Source of the DNA: Gemmata sp.
GTDB lineage: Bacteria; Planctomycetota; Planctomycetia; Gemmatales; Gemmataceae
Assembly (NCBI GenBank): GCA_022843445.1
Contig: JALHNS010000027.1
Coordinates: forward strand, 1 to 33,430
Reading direction: 5' to 3'
DNA: 33,430 nucleotides
Each line of letters begins with the position of its first letter. The first letter of the stretch is position 1. Of the stretch, positions 16,895 through 25,321 are shown piece by piece. The notes below the pieces were generated by a model. The model ran no database searches and was not told the DNA's origin. It saw nothing but the letters and a program-made list of their open reading frames with translations. The translations under genes and the position numbers were made by a program.

Positions 16895-17881
16895 TTAGTC
16901 GTTGCCCACCACTTCGCTACCCGCGCGCGTGCCGAGCGCGCGCCACGTCGCGAGGTTGATGCTACTGCGGTAGAACTTCACGCTGCCGTCCACGTGCAGC
17001 GCGTTCGCGCCGCCGCTGTGATAACTGCGGGCGGTGACCGCGGCGTAGGTGGGCAGCGTGATCGATTCGCCGTCGCGGCTGGACGTGAAGTCGACGTCCG
17101 CGCCGTTGTACGGCACCACGGTGTTCGGCGCGAACGTGGTGGTGAACCCGGTTTCGTGCACGTCGCCTTCCACCCACTCGGTGTGGCCGTTCGAGTCGAA
17201 GGTGCCACCGAAGAACGCGGCCAGCGCGGCGGGCGTCGCGGGCGCGGGCACGTTCAGTTGCCCGGCCCCGGGGTTGAAGCTGTCCCACAGGTTCGGTTGG
17301 AACGCTTTCACTTCGGCCATCGCGAGCGTGCTGCTCATCCCGTCGGTGAAGTCCGCGGGCTTGAAGGTGCGGTTCGGCGCGAACGCGCCGTCGCCGGCGC
17401 GGTCCGAAACCGGGTCGTAGATGAACCACGTCCCTTGGTTGAAGCCGTAGCACAGCGGGTAGTGGGTGAGCGTCGCGGTGGGCCGAGGCCGGTCGTTCGG
17501 ATCGGACGGGCAGATGTACAGAGACACCCGCACCGCCGCGACCGCGGGCAGCGCGTTGAAGTTGTTCGGCGCGGTCTTCAGATCGACCAACTTCGCCAAG
17601 TTGTCTTGTTCGAGGTACGGGAGCAACCGGACGTGCGCGCTCCACGGGTCGGCGGTGGTAGTGCGCGGCAGTTCGGCGACGGTGGGGTAGTAGCCGAGCG
17701 CGCTCTGGTGGTTGTGCAGCGCGAGGCCGAGTTGCTTCAGGTTGTTCCCGCACTTCATGCGGGCCGCGGCGTCGCGCACCTTCTGGACCGCGGGCAACAG
17801 AAGCCCGATGAGCACCGCGATGATCGCGATGACCACGAGCAACTCGATGAGCGTGAACCCCCGACTACAGCGCGCGCGCAT
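16895..17881 (-). CDS. DUF1559 pseudopilin-like protein
   Basis: A 328-aa protein with a type IV pilin-like N-terminus: basic start, then [25 protein letters not shown] (G8 before F9, E13), which is the prepilin peptidase site and hydrophobic helix. It continues '[34 protein letters not shown]', the hallmark opening of the DUF1559 (SBP_bac_10) family that is greatly expanded in planctomycetes. The C-terminus, '[40 protein letters not shown]', is also typical of the family. The protein should be processed and held in the membrane with its C-terminal domain outside. Its function is unknown and may be structural or secretory. The start is supported by GAGG five bases upstream. It is transcribed divergently from the LamG gene. 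Confidence 0.97.
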   Translation of the reverse strand: MRARCSRGFTLIELLVVIAIIAVLIGLLLPAVQKVRDAAARMKCGNNLKQLGLALHNHQSALGYYPTVAELPRTTTADPWSAHVRLLPYLEQDNLAKLVDLKTAPNNFNALPAVAAVRVSLYICPSDPNDRPRPTATLTHYPLCYGFNQGTWFIYDPVSDRAGDGAFAPNRTFKPADFTDGMSSTLAMAEVKAFQPNLWDSFNPGAGQLNVPAPATPAALAAFFGGTFDSNGHTEWVEGDVHETGFTTTFAPNTVVPYNGADVDFTSSRDGESITLPTYAAVTARSYHSGGANALHVDGSVKFYRSSINLATWRALGTRAGSEVVGND

Positions 17882-18017
17882 AGCGGCCTCAGAAAAATGA
17901 GATTCGAGCGGGCGTTATTCTATATGCCGCGGGCGCGGCGGTGCGTTCGGGATTCGCTGGCGTGCTCGCGCGAAGTGCCGGTATCATCTCTCCGCCCCCG
18001 CGCTCACGAGATCCGCG
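17882..18017. promoter_or_regulatory. Divergent intergenic region with candidate -10 boxes
   Basis: This 136-bp gap separates the divergent DUF1559 (minus) and zinc-ribbon/LamG (plus) genes. A local A/T patch (TTATTCTATAT, 17914-17924) gives TAGAAT on the minus strand about 35 bases before the DUF1559 start. TATCAT at 17982-17987 on the plus strand lies about 31 bases before the ATG at 18018. No convincing -35 boxes were seen, so both promoters are only suggestions. Confidence 0.3.
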
Positions 18018-18164
18018 ATGCCCATCGAATTCCGCTGCCCCGTGTGTGAAGGACCGATTCGCGCGCCGGACGAATTCGCCGGCTGCCCGGTGCAGTGCCC
18101 CGCGTGCCGCGCTACGCCGGTCGCGCCGCGGCGAAGAGCCGATGGCCGAAGTGGTGCCGGATGA
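18018..18164 (+). pseudogene. Zinc-ribbon N-terminus, out of frame with the LamG protein
   Basis: A 48-codon frame from the ATG at 18018 encodes a CxxC zinc ribbon, C7-P-V-C10 ... C27-P-A-C30, preceded by 'MPIEF', the standard opening of planctomycete zinc-ribbon membrane proteins. It then ends at TGA 18162-18164 inside the start of the next frame, which encodes the membrane part. In an intact family member the ribbon would run directly into the transmembrane helix. Here one base must be skipped (+1) between about 18115 and 18141 to join 'CPACRATPVAP' to 'RRGEEPMAEVV'. It could be a frameshift mutation, a sequencing error, a recoding event, or a genuinely separate small zinc-ribbon protein overlapping the next start by 23 bases. 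Confidence 0.7.
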
Positions 18165-19719
18165 CGCGCCCGCCTCGCGCGCGAAACTGATCGCGGGGTT
18201 GATCGCGCTCATTGGGGCGCTGGTCGGGGCGGGCGCGTTCGCGCTGTGGCGCACGGGAACGGCCCCGGCGCAGTGGCGCGAGTACGCGTCGCCGAACGGC
18301 GGATACCGCGTCGAACTGCCGGCCGCGCCGCGCGCCGACATCGCCCGCCTCATCGACATGCCGCCGGACCCGAACACGGTCGCGGAGGGCACGGCGTTTC
18401 GCGGCACCGCCTACGCGGTGATGTGGAGCGATTTCCCCGACGGGCACAACGGCGTGGGCGCTGACGCGATCCTGTCCGGCGCGATCGACGGGTTGCGACA
18501 AGAGTTCGGCGCGGCGGCGGTTGAAGGCGTCCGCAACCTCGAAGCGGACGCATTCGCGGCGCGCGAGGCGGCGGTGAATGTGCCCGGCGAGGGCCGCGCG
18601 GTGTTCCGCGTGGTGGTGACGGACGCGCGGCTGTTCGTGCTGGCGGTCGCGCCGGGCACCCCAGCCGACGCGGACGTGCAGCGGTTCTTGGACTCGTTCC
18701 GCGTCACCGACCCCGCAAGCGTTGCCGGCCGCGACCGGCGGCGCGCCGAGGTGGAGAAGTGGGAGCGCGAGCGCAAAGCCGCCCGCGAGATGGACGAGTG
18801 GCGGAAAGAGGAGATGGCGCGCTCGATCGCGATGTTCGAGGAGCAAAACAGGGATCAAATCGAGCGGCAGGTGCGGGAACAGATGCGGCGGGTGGCCGCG
18901 GAACGGGCCGAACTTGAGAGGACGTTGCCCGCCGCGGAGGCCGCCGCGGCGCGGTTGGCCGAAGACCCGAAATTGTCGGTCCCGAACCCGCAAACCCTCA
19001 AGGGGCTGGCGCTGTACATGTCGTTTGATGAGATCGAAGAGAAGGTCATTCCGGTGTGGCCGAAGGGTTCGGTGCCGCGCCCGGAACACCTGCGAACCGG
19101 CCCCGGCCCGCGCGGGCGCGCCGTGTATTTGGCTCCGAAAACGATCCTCCCCTTAAACCCCGCCGAGCTGCCCGCGAGCACGATCACGGGCCCGAGCACC
19201 GTCGCCGCGTGGGCGCGCGCCCAGAAGGGGGCGCGTGCGTGTGTGTTTACCAGCTACGACTACCTATTCAAACCGATGAGTTCGATAGATACGGACCGGA
19301 ACGGGGCAACGTTCCGCGTACACGCCCCGAAAGGGTCCGATCCGGGTGTGCTCGCAAAGCCGGCGGGTATCCGGGAAGACGGCACGTTCTCCGCGCCGTT
19401 CGCGGACGGGGCCGCGTGGCACCACGTCGCACTCACTCGCAGCGGCACCGGCGCGCGGGCGCAAGCGCGCCTGTACCTCGACGGGAAACGGATTCACTCC
19501 CTCCAGTTGCCGCCCGGCCCGGAGAGCGAACTGAAGGCCGTTTCCTTTGGTGGCGCGTTTGACGAGACCGACCCCCCGTTCGGTAGTCCGGGCCGGTTCC
19601 CGCACGTGCACCTCCCGATCGCGGCCGTGGACGAAGTGTGCGTGTTCGACCGCGCGCTGAGCGACGACGAAGTGAAGTACCTCGCGGGAAAGGGGCCGCT
19701 GCCGAAGCCCAAGCCCTAA
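18142..19719 (+). CDS. Membrane-anchored LamG-domain protein (zinc ribbon in another frame upstream)
   Basis: A 525-aa protein from the ATG at 18142, with GAAGAG a few bases upstream. Order: a short cytoplasmic start, one TM helix (about 15-36, 'LIAGLIALIGALVGAGAFAL'), an extracytoplasmic alpha/beta domain (45-190), a charged coiled coil (about 198-275), and a concanavalin/laminin-G-like domain (about 288-515). The last opens with 'GLALYMSFDE' and closes with 'AVDEVCVFDRALSDDEVKYLAG', the classic LamG_3 ending. LamG domains bind sugars or proteins. The role is unknown, probably at the cell surface. The upstream frame codes for a CxxC zinc ribbon that probably belongs to the same gene (see 18018-18164). 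The TAA overlaps the stop of the convergent HTTM gene. Confidence 0.8.
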   Translation: MAEVVPDDAPASRAKLIAGLIALIGALVGAGAFALWRTGTAPAQWREYASPNGGYRVELPAAPRADIARLIDMPPDPNTVAEGTAFRGTAYAVMWSDFPDGHNGVGADAILSGAIDGLRQEFGAAAVEGVRNLEADAFAAREAAVNVPGEGRAVFRVVVTDARLFVLAVAPGTPADADVQRFLDSFRVTDPASVAGRDRRRAEVEKWERERKAAREMDEWRKEEMARSIAMFEEQNRDQIERQVREQMRRVAAERAELERTLPAAEAAAARLAEDPKLSVPNPQTLKGLALYMSFDEIEEKVIPVWPKGSVPRPEHLRTGPGPRGRAVYLAPKTILPLNPAELPASTITGPSTVAAWARAQKGARACVFTSYDYLFKPMSSIDTDRNGATFRVHAPKGSDPGVLAKPAGIREDGTFSAPFADGAAWHHVALTRSGTGARAQARLYLDGKRIHSLQLPPGPESELKAVSFGGAFDETDPPFGSPGRFPHVHLPIAAVDEVCVFDRALSDDEVKYLAGKGPLPKPKP

Positions 19720-20594
19720 CCCACTTCGCGGCGGAGGCGCTCCCACGGTACGAACGCCGCGTAGCACGCCAGCGAGTACAGCGCGAACATCCCCACTTCG
19801 AGTGCGCACAGCGTGGCGAGGTGGAACAGCGCGCCCAGCGCGAGCGCGAAGGCGCGCCCGCGCGGCCAAAGCACCAGCACCGGGAACACCAACTCCCACA
19901 CCAGCACCACTTGTGCGGAGAGCCGCAGCGCCCACACGGGCGCGTGCGCCCCGGCCCACGGGCACTGGCACCACGCGAGATCGTGCGCCACCCAGTACAT
20001 CACGAACCCGTTCCGCCAGATCGGGCTTTGCAGTTTCGACCAGCCGTTGAAAAAGTACAGGCACGCGAGCTGAACTAGCACCACCTTCACCACCCACCCC
20101 GGCACCAGCGCGCCCTTCGCGCCGCGGCCCCGCACGCTCCACACTTCCGCGCACGCGCTCAGCGCCACGAGCAACAGCAGCGAGTGCCGCACGCGGTCGC
20201 CGCCGTTGTGCGGCAGCGGGGTGAGGCCCCACAGTGACACCGCACACGCCCAGCACACCAGACCGCACAGCAGCGTGCGCCAACCCAACAGCAGCCCGAC
20301 CGCGGACGCTGCCCACACGCCGAACAGCGCCGCCGGCCCCCACGAATCCGGGAGCACGCGCAGCACCGACCAGTAGAAGCGGCCGTCGCGGAACCGGTCG
20401 GCGCACAGGTCGCGGCCGCCCAGCGCGTCGGCGCTGAACAAGAGCGCGAAGTGCGGCAGATAAGTGAAACAGATGTCGATGAGTACCGCGAGCGCCGCGG
20501 CGATGCGGAGCGCCGCGAGGCGCTCCGCGGGCACCGACTCGGTGAGCCACTTCCACCGCGCCAGCGGGCCGGGGAACCACGGGCGCACGTTCAC
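19716..20594 (-). CDS. HTTM-domain membrane protein (gamma-carboxylase-like)
   Basis: A 292-aa polytopic membrane protein. The start is taken as the GTG at 20594, which overlaps the preceding stop as GTGA; the open frame reads further upstream only as arginine/alanine noise. Around six or seven hydrophobic helices are visible, beginning 'LAALRIAAALAVLIDICFTYL'. The segments 'LYFFNGWSKLQSPIWRNGFVMYWV' and 'WELVFPVLVLWPRGRAFALALGALFHLATLCALEVGMFALYSLACYAAFVP' (positions about 174-197 and 231-281) are characteristic of the HTTM family, related to vitamin K-dependent gamma-carboxylase. Bacterial HTTM proteins have no settled function. It is coupled to an upstream partner gene with a short membrane anchor, an arrangement frequent for HTTM genes, and shares an operon with an SDR. 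Its stop overlaps that of the convergent LamG gene. Confidence 0.88.
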   Translation of the reverse strand: MNVRPWFPGPLARWKWLTESVPAERLAALRIAAALAVLIDICFTYLPHFALLFSADALGGRDLCADRFRDGRFYWSVLRVLPDSWGPAALFGVWAASAVGLLLGWRTLLCGLVCWACAVSLWGLTPLPHNGGDRVRHSLLLLVALSACAEVWSVRGRGAKGALVPGWVVKVVLVQLACLYFFNGWSKLQSPIWRNGFVMYWVAHDLAWCQCPWAGAHAPVWALRLSAQVVLVWELVFPVLVLWPRGRAFALALGALFHLATLCALEVGMFALYSLACYAAFVPWERLRREVG

Positions 20595-21364
20595 TTCGCG
20601 CCCTCCGCCGGAACGAACGCGCCGCGCACCGCGTCGTACACCTCGTAGGTGCCGGTCGCGGGCGTCCACTTCGCGTAGTACCGCTCGTCGACGGTCGTTC
20701 CCCACACGCGCGGTTCGTCCGGGTGCGGCGTACGGATGAACCGGTGCTTCAGAATCGCTTCCGTCGGCTCGCCGCGTGCCGGGTGCCGCTCGCGGTACGC
20801 CCGCACGCGCTACTTCAGATAGGCGACGACCGGCGCGCGCAGCGCCCGCGCGCCGGCGGGCGGGATCGCGTACAGGTCCGGGCGTTCGGCGATCGTGTCG
20901 TTCGGCAAGAACCACGCGTCCAACGTGAACCGCATCTCGAAGTTGAACGCGCGATCGTGAACCAGCGGGGCGCGGTTCGCCGGCCGCACGTGGTCCGGTT
21001 CGTAGGGCGACAGGAGGGTGTCGCTCGTCCCGTCCGCGAACCGCAATTCGACCGCGACGAAGCACGAGTGCGGCGGCGGCCCGGGCGCGAACATCGTCCA
21101 GCCCTGCTCTTGGCCGCTCAGTTCGGCCCAGCAGTCGAGCACGTCGCCGGCGCGCTCCGCGGCGCGCTGCAGCGGTTCGACGGTGGTGAACGTGCCGCAC
21201 CGCTGGTACGGGTCGGCGAACGCTTCCGGTTGCGGGCCGTGCGGCCGGCGCGGCACGTAGTCGATCAGGTTGGCGAGCGGCAGGTACACCAGTTGCCACA
21301 GCGCGAACAGCCCGACGCACACCGCCGCGAACGTGGGCCGCGGGCCGGGTGCGGGTTCGCTCAT
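20591..21364 (-). pseudogene. HTTM-associated membrane-anchored protein, interrupted by in-frame TAG
   Basis: The ATG at 21364 opens a 184-aa reading that ends at TAG 20812-20810 ('APVVAYLK*'). The same frame continues at once with 'RVRAYRERHPARGEPTEAIL' and 52 further residues to the TGA at 20593-20591, and nothing in between looks non-coding. The uninterrupted product would be about 257 residues. A TM helix lies at about 12-33. The segment 'GQEQGWTMFAPGPPP' resembles the QxWxMFaP motif of proteins paired with HTTM genes, and the C-terminal half ('ILKHRFIRTPHPDEPRVWGTTVDERYYAKW') stays clearly protein-like. TAG is one change from TGG (Trp), CAG or AAG. It may be a recent nonsense mutation, readthrough or sequencing error. 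The 184-aa product could also be functional alone. It follows the SDR gene by 5 bp. Confidence 0.75.
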
Positions 21365-21369
21365 GGCAC

Positions 21370-22122
21370 TTACGAATCGGTGGAGTACACGGTGCGCCCG
21401 CCGTCGACCGGCAGGCACGCGCCCGTGACGAAATCGTTCTCGATGAACTGTAGCACGGCTTGCGCCACGTGGTGCGGTGTCCCCTCGCGTTTCACCAGCG
21501 TGCCCGCGACCGCGCCGGCGCGCTCCTCGGCCGTCAGTTCGGGCGGCAGCATCACCGGGCCGGGCAGCACCGCGTTCACCCGCACGTTCGGGTTGCGCGC
21601 GCCGAGTTCCACCGCGAACACCCGCGTCAGGCCGGGAATCGCCGCCTTGCTGGGGAAATACGCCGCGTAGTCGCGGTACGGCCGCACGTCGGCCCAATCG
21701 CCGACGTTCACGATGCACCCGCCGCCCGGTTGCGCCACCATTTTAAGGCCGACGTGCTGACAGGTGAGAAAGGTGCCGACGAGGTTCGCGCCGAGGTGTT
21801 CGTGCAGGTCCGCGGCGGTCACGTCTTCGAGCCGCTTGCGGTTCCACAGCGCCGCGCAGTTCGCCAGCGCGTCGATGCGCCCGAACCGTGCGAGCACACC
21901 GGACACGAGCGCTTTCACGTCCGGTTCGCTGCTGAGGTCGGCGCGAAACGCTTCCGCCGGGGCGAACTGCCGCAGGTGCGCGACGGTGTCGCGCGCGTCG
22001 GCCTCCGATGTGCGGTAATGCACAGCTATTGCGAACCCGCGGCGCGCGAGCGCCTCCGCGACCGCGCTGCCCACGCGCTTCTTCCCGCTGCCGGTTACCA
22101 GTGCCACTTTCGGCTCGGTCAT
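21370..22122 (-). CDS. Pteridine-reductase-like short-chain dehydrogenase
   Basis: A 250-aa SDR from the ATG at 22122 (the open frame runs 19 codons further upstream). The Rossmann glycine motif is TGSGKKRVG (10-18), followed by 'HYRTSEADA' (35-43), a loop like the NADPH-selecting region of PTR1/FolM. NCAA stands where NNAG is usual (88-91). The catalytic Tyr/Lys are Y155-F-P-S-K159. The usual catalytic Ser, 13 residues before Tyr, is Asp (D142, in VGDWADVRP), the arrangement of trypanosomatid pteridine reductase PTR1. The end 'DFVTGACLPVDGG' is standard. A role in reducing pterins or folates with NADPH is therefore more likely than a FabG-type reaction, but this is inference. It is the first gene of an operon with the HTTM pair and diverges from kbl. 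Confidence 0.88.
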   Translation of the reverse strand: MTEPKVALVTGSGKKRVGSAVAEALARRGFAIAVHYRTSEADARDTVAHLRQFAPAEAFRADLSSEPDVKALVSGVLARFGRIDALANCAALWNRKRLEDVTAADLHEHLGANLVGTFLTCQHVGLKMVAQPGGGCIVNVGDWADVRPYRDYAAYFPSKAAIPGLTRVFAVELGARNPNVRVNAVLPGPVMLPPELTAEERAGAVAGTLVKREGTPHHVAQAVLQFIENDFVTGACLPVDGGRTVYSTDS

Positions 22123-22161
22123 GGTGTTCTCCCGTTCGCGTGCGCACACTGTAACCGCGGA

Positions 22162-22167
22162 TACAAT
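22162..22167 (+). promoter_or_regulatory. Candidate -10 box for kbl
   Basis: TACAAT lies 29 bases before the kbl ATG in the 74-bp gap between the divergent SDR and kbl genes. No good -35 was found at the right spacing. It is one of the few A/T-rich hexamers in this gap. Confidence 0.3.
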
Positions 22168-22196
22168 TCCGCTCATCACCCGTTGCGGAGTTTCTC

Positions 22197-23386
<1,190 letters not shown>

Positions 23387-23387
<1 letters not shown>

Positions 23388-23407
23388 GACAGGCTGGAAG
23401 CCTGTCC
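23387..23407. terminator. Hairpin between convergent kbl and DUF2325 genes
   Basis: GGACAGGC (23387-23394) and GCCTGTCC (23400-23407) form a perfect 8-bp stem with a 5-base loop. It starts in the last base of the kbl stop codon and ends four bases before the stop of the convergent gene. It can serve both directions. No U-tract is present, and the sequence resembles short dispersed palindromes, so termination is inferred from position. Confidence 0.6.
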
Positions 23408-23411
23408 CACG

Positions 23412-24920
23412 TCAACCCGCGCGCGTGAGCGCGCGCAACCGGTCGCCCACCTGAGTGAGAATCTGGTGAGCGATCTGGTTCGGGTTGTATCCGGCGGTCA
23501 GGTACACGATGGGCTTGCCGTACTTGTCGCAATAGTCCTTCACGTCTCCGTAACTGTGGCTCGACCAGCGAATCGCGAGCAACACAAGTGCGACGTTCGG
23601 GCGCGCCACCGCCGGCTCGAAGTGCGTGACGGATTCGTGCGGGCGCGTCGTGATCCAGTTCAACTTGTCCAGCTTGAACGCGCGCTCGATCAGGGTGCGG
23701 CTCGTGGTGCGCTCCACGCCGCCGATCAGCACCACCTCGCGGCCGTGCAGCAGTTCGGCCACCGCGCGCACTTCGGCCGTCGGCTCTTCCTCTTGCGGCG
23801 GGGGCGGCGGCGCGGGGCGCGTGGCGAGGTACTCGTTCACCGCGGCGAACACGCGCTCCGCGTTCGGCCCCGGCTCTTGGTCGTCCGGCAGCGTGTCGAG
23901 GATCGGCAGCAGCAGGTCGCGCACCTCCGCGTTGCTCGGCGGCACGCCCGCGGCCACCACCTCTTCGAGCAGTTCCAGCACGCGGGGCCACTCGGTCGCG
24001 GCCTTTTCCGGCTCGTCGTTCAACTTGCGCAGCTTGTACTTCAGGTTCGATAGCCCCTTCTCGCGCGACTTCGCCTTGTTCCGCGTATCGGCCAACCCTT
24101 CCTTCAAGATGGCGATGCGGTGCAGCAGGTCGGGCCACTGGTCGGCGGAAACGCGGTCCTCGCGCTTCAGGTAGCGGTTGATGTAAATCTGGTGCCGGCG
24201 GGCCTCTTCGCGCACGTGAACGAACAGGTGTATCTGGTCGTTGTCCACGCGGCGACGGGTGTCGAGCACGCCGGCCCACACCATCGCTTGCGCTTCGGCC
24301 ACCGCGTACAGCACGCGCTCGCGGTGCCGCACGGCGAGCGCTTCGGGCAGCTCGCGCACCAGCGCCAGCAGTTCGGCCGCTTCCGCGCCCACCGCGTACG
24401 CGCCGCCGAGGTCGTCCCACACCTTCGGCGCGTCCGCGTAGTCGCCGGGGTAGATCATCCACAGTTCGCAATCCGGCAGCGCGGTGGCGCGGCGCGCGAG
24501 CGCGTCGGGCACCGTGAACACGTCGCCGCGCTTCACGGCCGCGACCGCGCGGCACGCTTCGGCCTTCAGCGAGCAGCGCTTGGCGATCACGCCGAGATCG
24601 GTGGGGGTGATGCCGCCGCGGTCGTCGTCGTGGTCGTCGGGATAGATCGGGCGGGCGACCGGGACCGGCTTGCGCTCGAGGCTGAAATCGGCGGGGATGA
24701 CCAGCGGCGGCGGGGGCGGGAGCGGAACCGCGGGCCTCGCGGGTTCGGCCACCGGCGGCGGTGCGGGCGCGGCTTCGACCGCGGGCGCGGCCTGTTCCGA
24801 AAGCGCGACGACCGCGCGGCCGAAGTTGCCCACGGCGGAGCGGAGCGCGGGATCGGAAGCTAGGTACGGGCCGAGCCGCTCGAACAGCACGAGCAGTGCT
24901 TCGGCCATCTCGTCCGTCAT
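23412..24920 (-). CDS. DUF2325 domain protein with proline-rich linker
   Basis: A 502-aa protein from the ATG at 24920; an in-frame GTG at 24962 would add 14 residues. A helical N-terminus (1-45) leads into a proline/alanine-rich linker (about 46-75). The middle (95-330) is helical, with a lysine-rich segment near 280-310. Another short Pro/Glu linker precedes a C-terminal DUF2325 domain (about 392-490): 'REVVLIGGVERTT', then 'NVALVLLAIRWSSHSYGDVKDYCDKYGKPIVYLTAGYN', showing the family's initial GG and the later SH pair. DUF2325 has a Rossmann-like shape and no established activity. No signal peptide or TM segment was seen, so it is likely cytoplasmic. It converges on kbl; no operon partner is visible. 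Confidence 0.85.
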   Translation of the reverse strand: MTDEMAEALLVLFERLGPYLASDPALRSAVGNFGRAVVALSEQAAPAVEAAPAPPPVAEPARPAVPLPPPPPLVIPADFSLERKPVPVARPIYPDDHDDDRGGITPTDLGVIAKRCSLKAEACRAVAAVKRGDVFTVPDALARRATALPDCELWMIYPGDYADAPKVWDDLGGAYAVGAEAAELLALVRELPEALAVRHRERVLYAVAEAQAMVWAGVLDTRRRVDNDQIHLFVHVREEARRHQIYINRYLKREDRVSADQWPDLLHRIAILKEGLADTRNKAKSREKGLSNLKYKLRKLNDEPEKAATEWPRVLELLEEVVAAGVPPSNAEVRDLLLPILDTLPDDQEPGPNAERVFAAVNEYLATRPAPPPPPQEEEPTAEVRAVAELLHGREVVLIGGVERTTSRTLIERAFKLDKLNWITTRPHESVTHFEPAVARPNVALVLLAIRWSSHSYGDVKDYCDKYGKPIVYLTAGYNPNQIAHQILTQVGDRLRALTRAG

Positions 24921-25321
24921 GAACGGCGGCCCCGTGTGTGAAGCGTTGGTGTAGTGTATCACGCCCCGGTTGCGATGGGCAGCGCGAACGCGCCCCAGAA
25001 GCGCGGCTACCGCGCCGGGACGAACCCGGCGCGGTCCACGTGGGTGAAGTTCTCGGACTGCGAGACCGCCCGCGCGGCGGCCGTTGAGCGGTTCGCTTGT
25101 GCGCCGACCGAACGCGCACGATTCGCGCGCCGGATCGAGTTCGCGCGGGTGAACGAACGCCCCTCACCGGCTGGCGCTCCGGTTCGCGCCGGCGGCTAGA
25201 AAAATAATATACGCGCGTTCAAAACGTGTCAACGGCGGGAAGTGTTCGAGTGTGCATTTCATGCGCACGCGCGTTCCGATAAGATACGCGTTCCAGTACG
25301 GCCGGCGCACCAGAGGCATTC
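24921..25321. other. 401-bp gap upstream of ettA; weak small ORF and A/T patch
   Basis: The left part contains an 81-codon plus-strand frame (GTG at 24954 or ATG at 24975, ending 25199). Its translation is rich in Arg and Ala with no recognisable domain. Its last 40 bases form part of an imperfect GC-rich hairpin (about 25160-25198), so coding is doubtful. The right part starts with AAAAATAATATA (25200-25211), unusual in this GC-rich DNA, and holds TAAGAT (25280-25285), 37 bases before the ettA ATG, a possible -10. This is presumably the promoter region of ettA. Confidence 0.45.

Noticed and set aside
24954-25199. 81-codon plus-strand ORF upstream of ettA
   Set aside because: Arg/Ala-rich, no recognisable domain, and its end lies in a GC hairpin; kept only as a weak possibility in the gap description.
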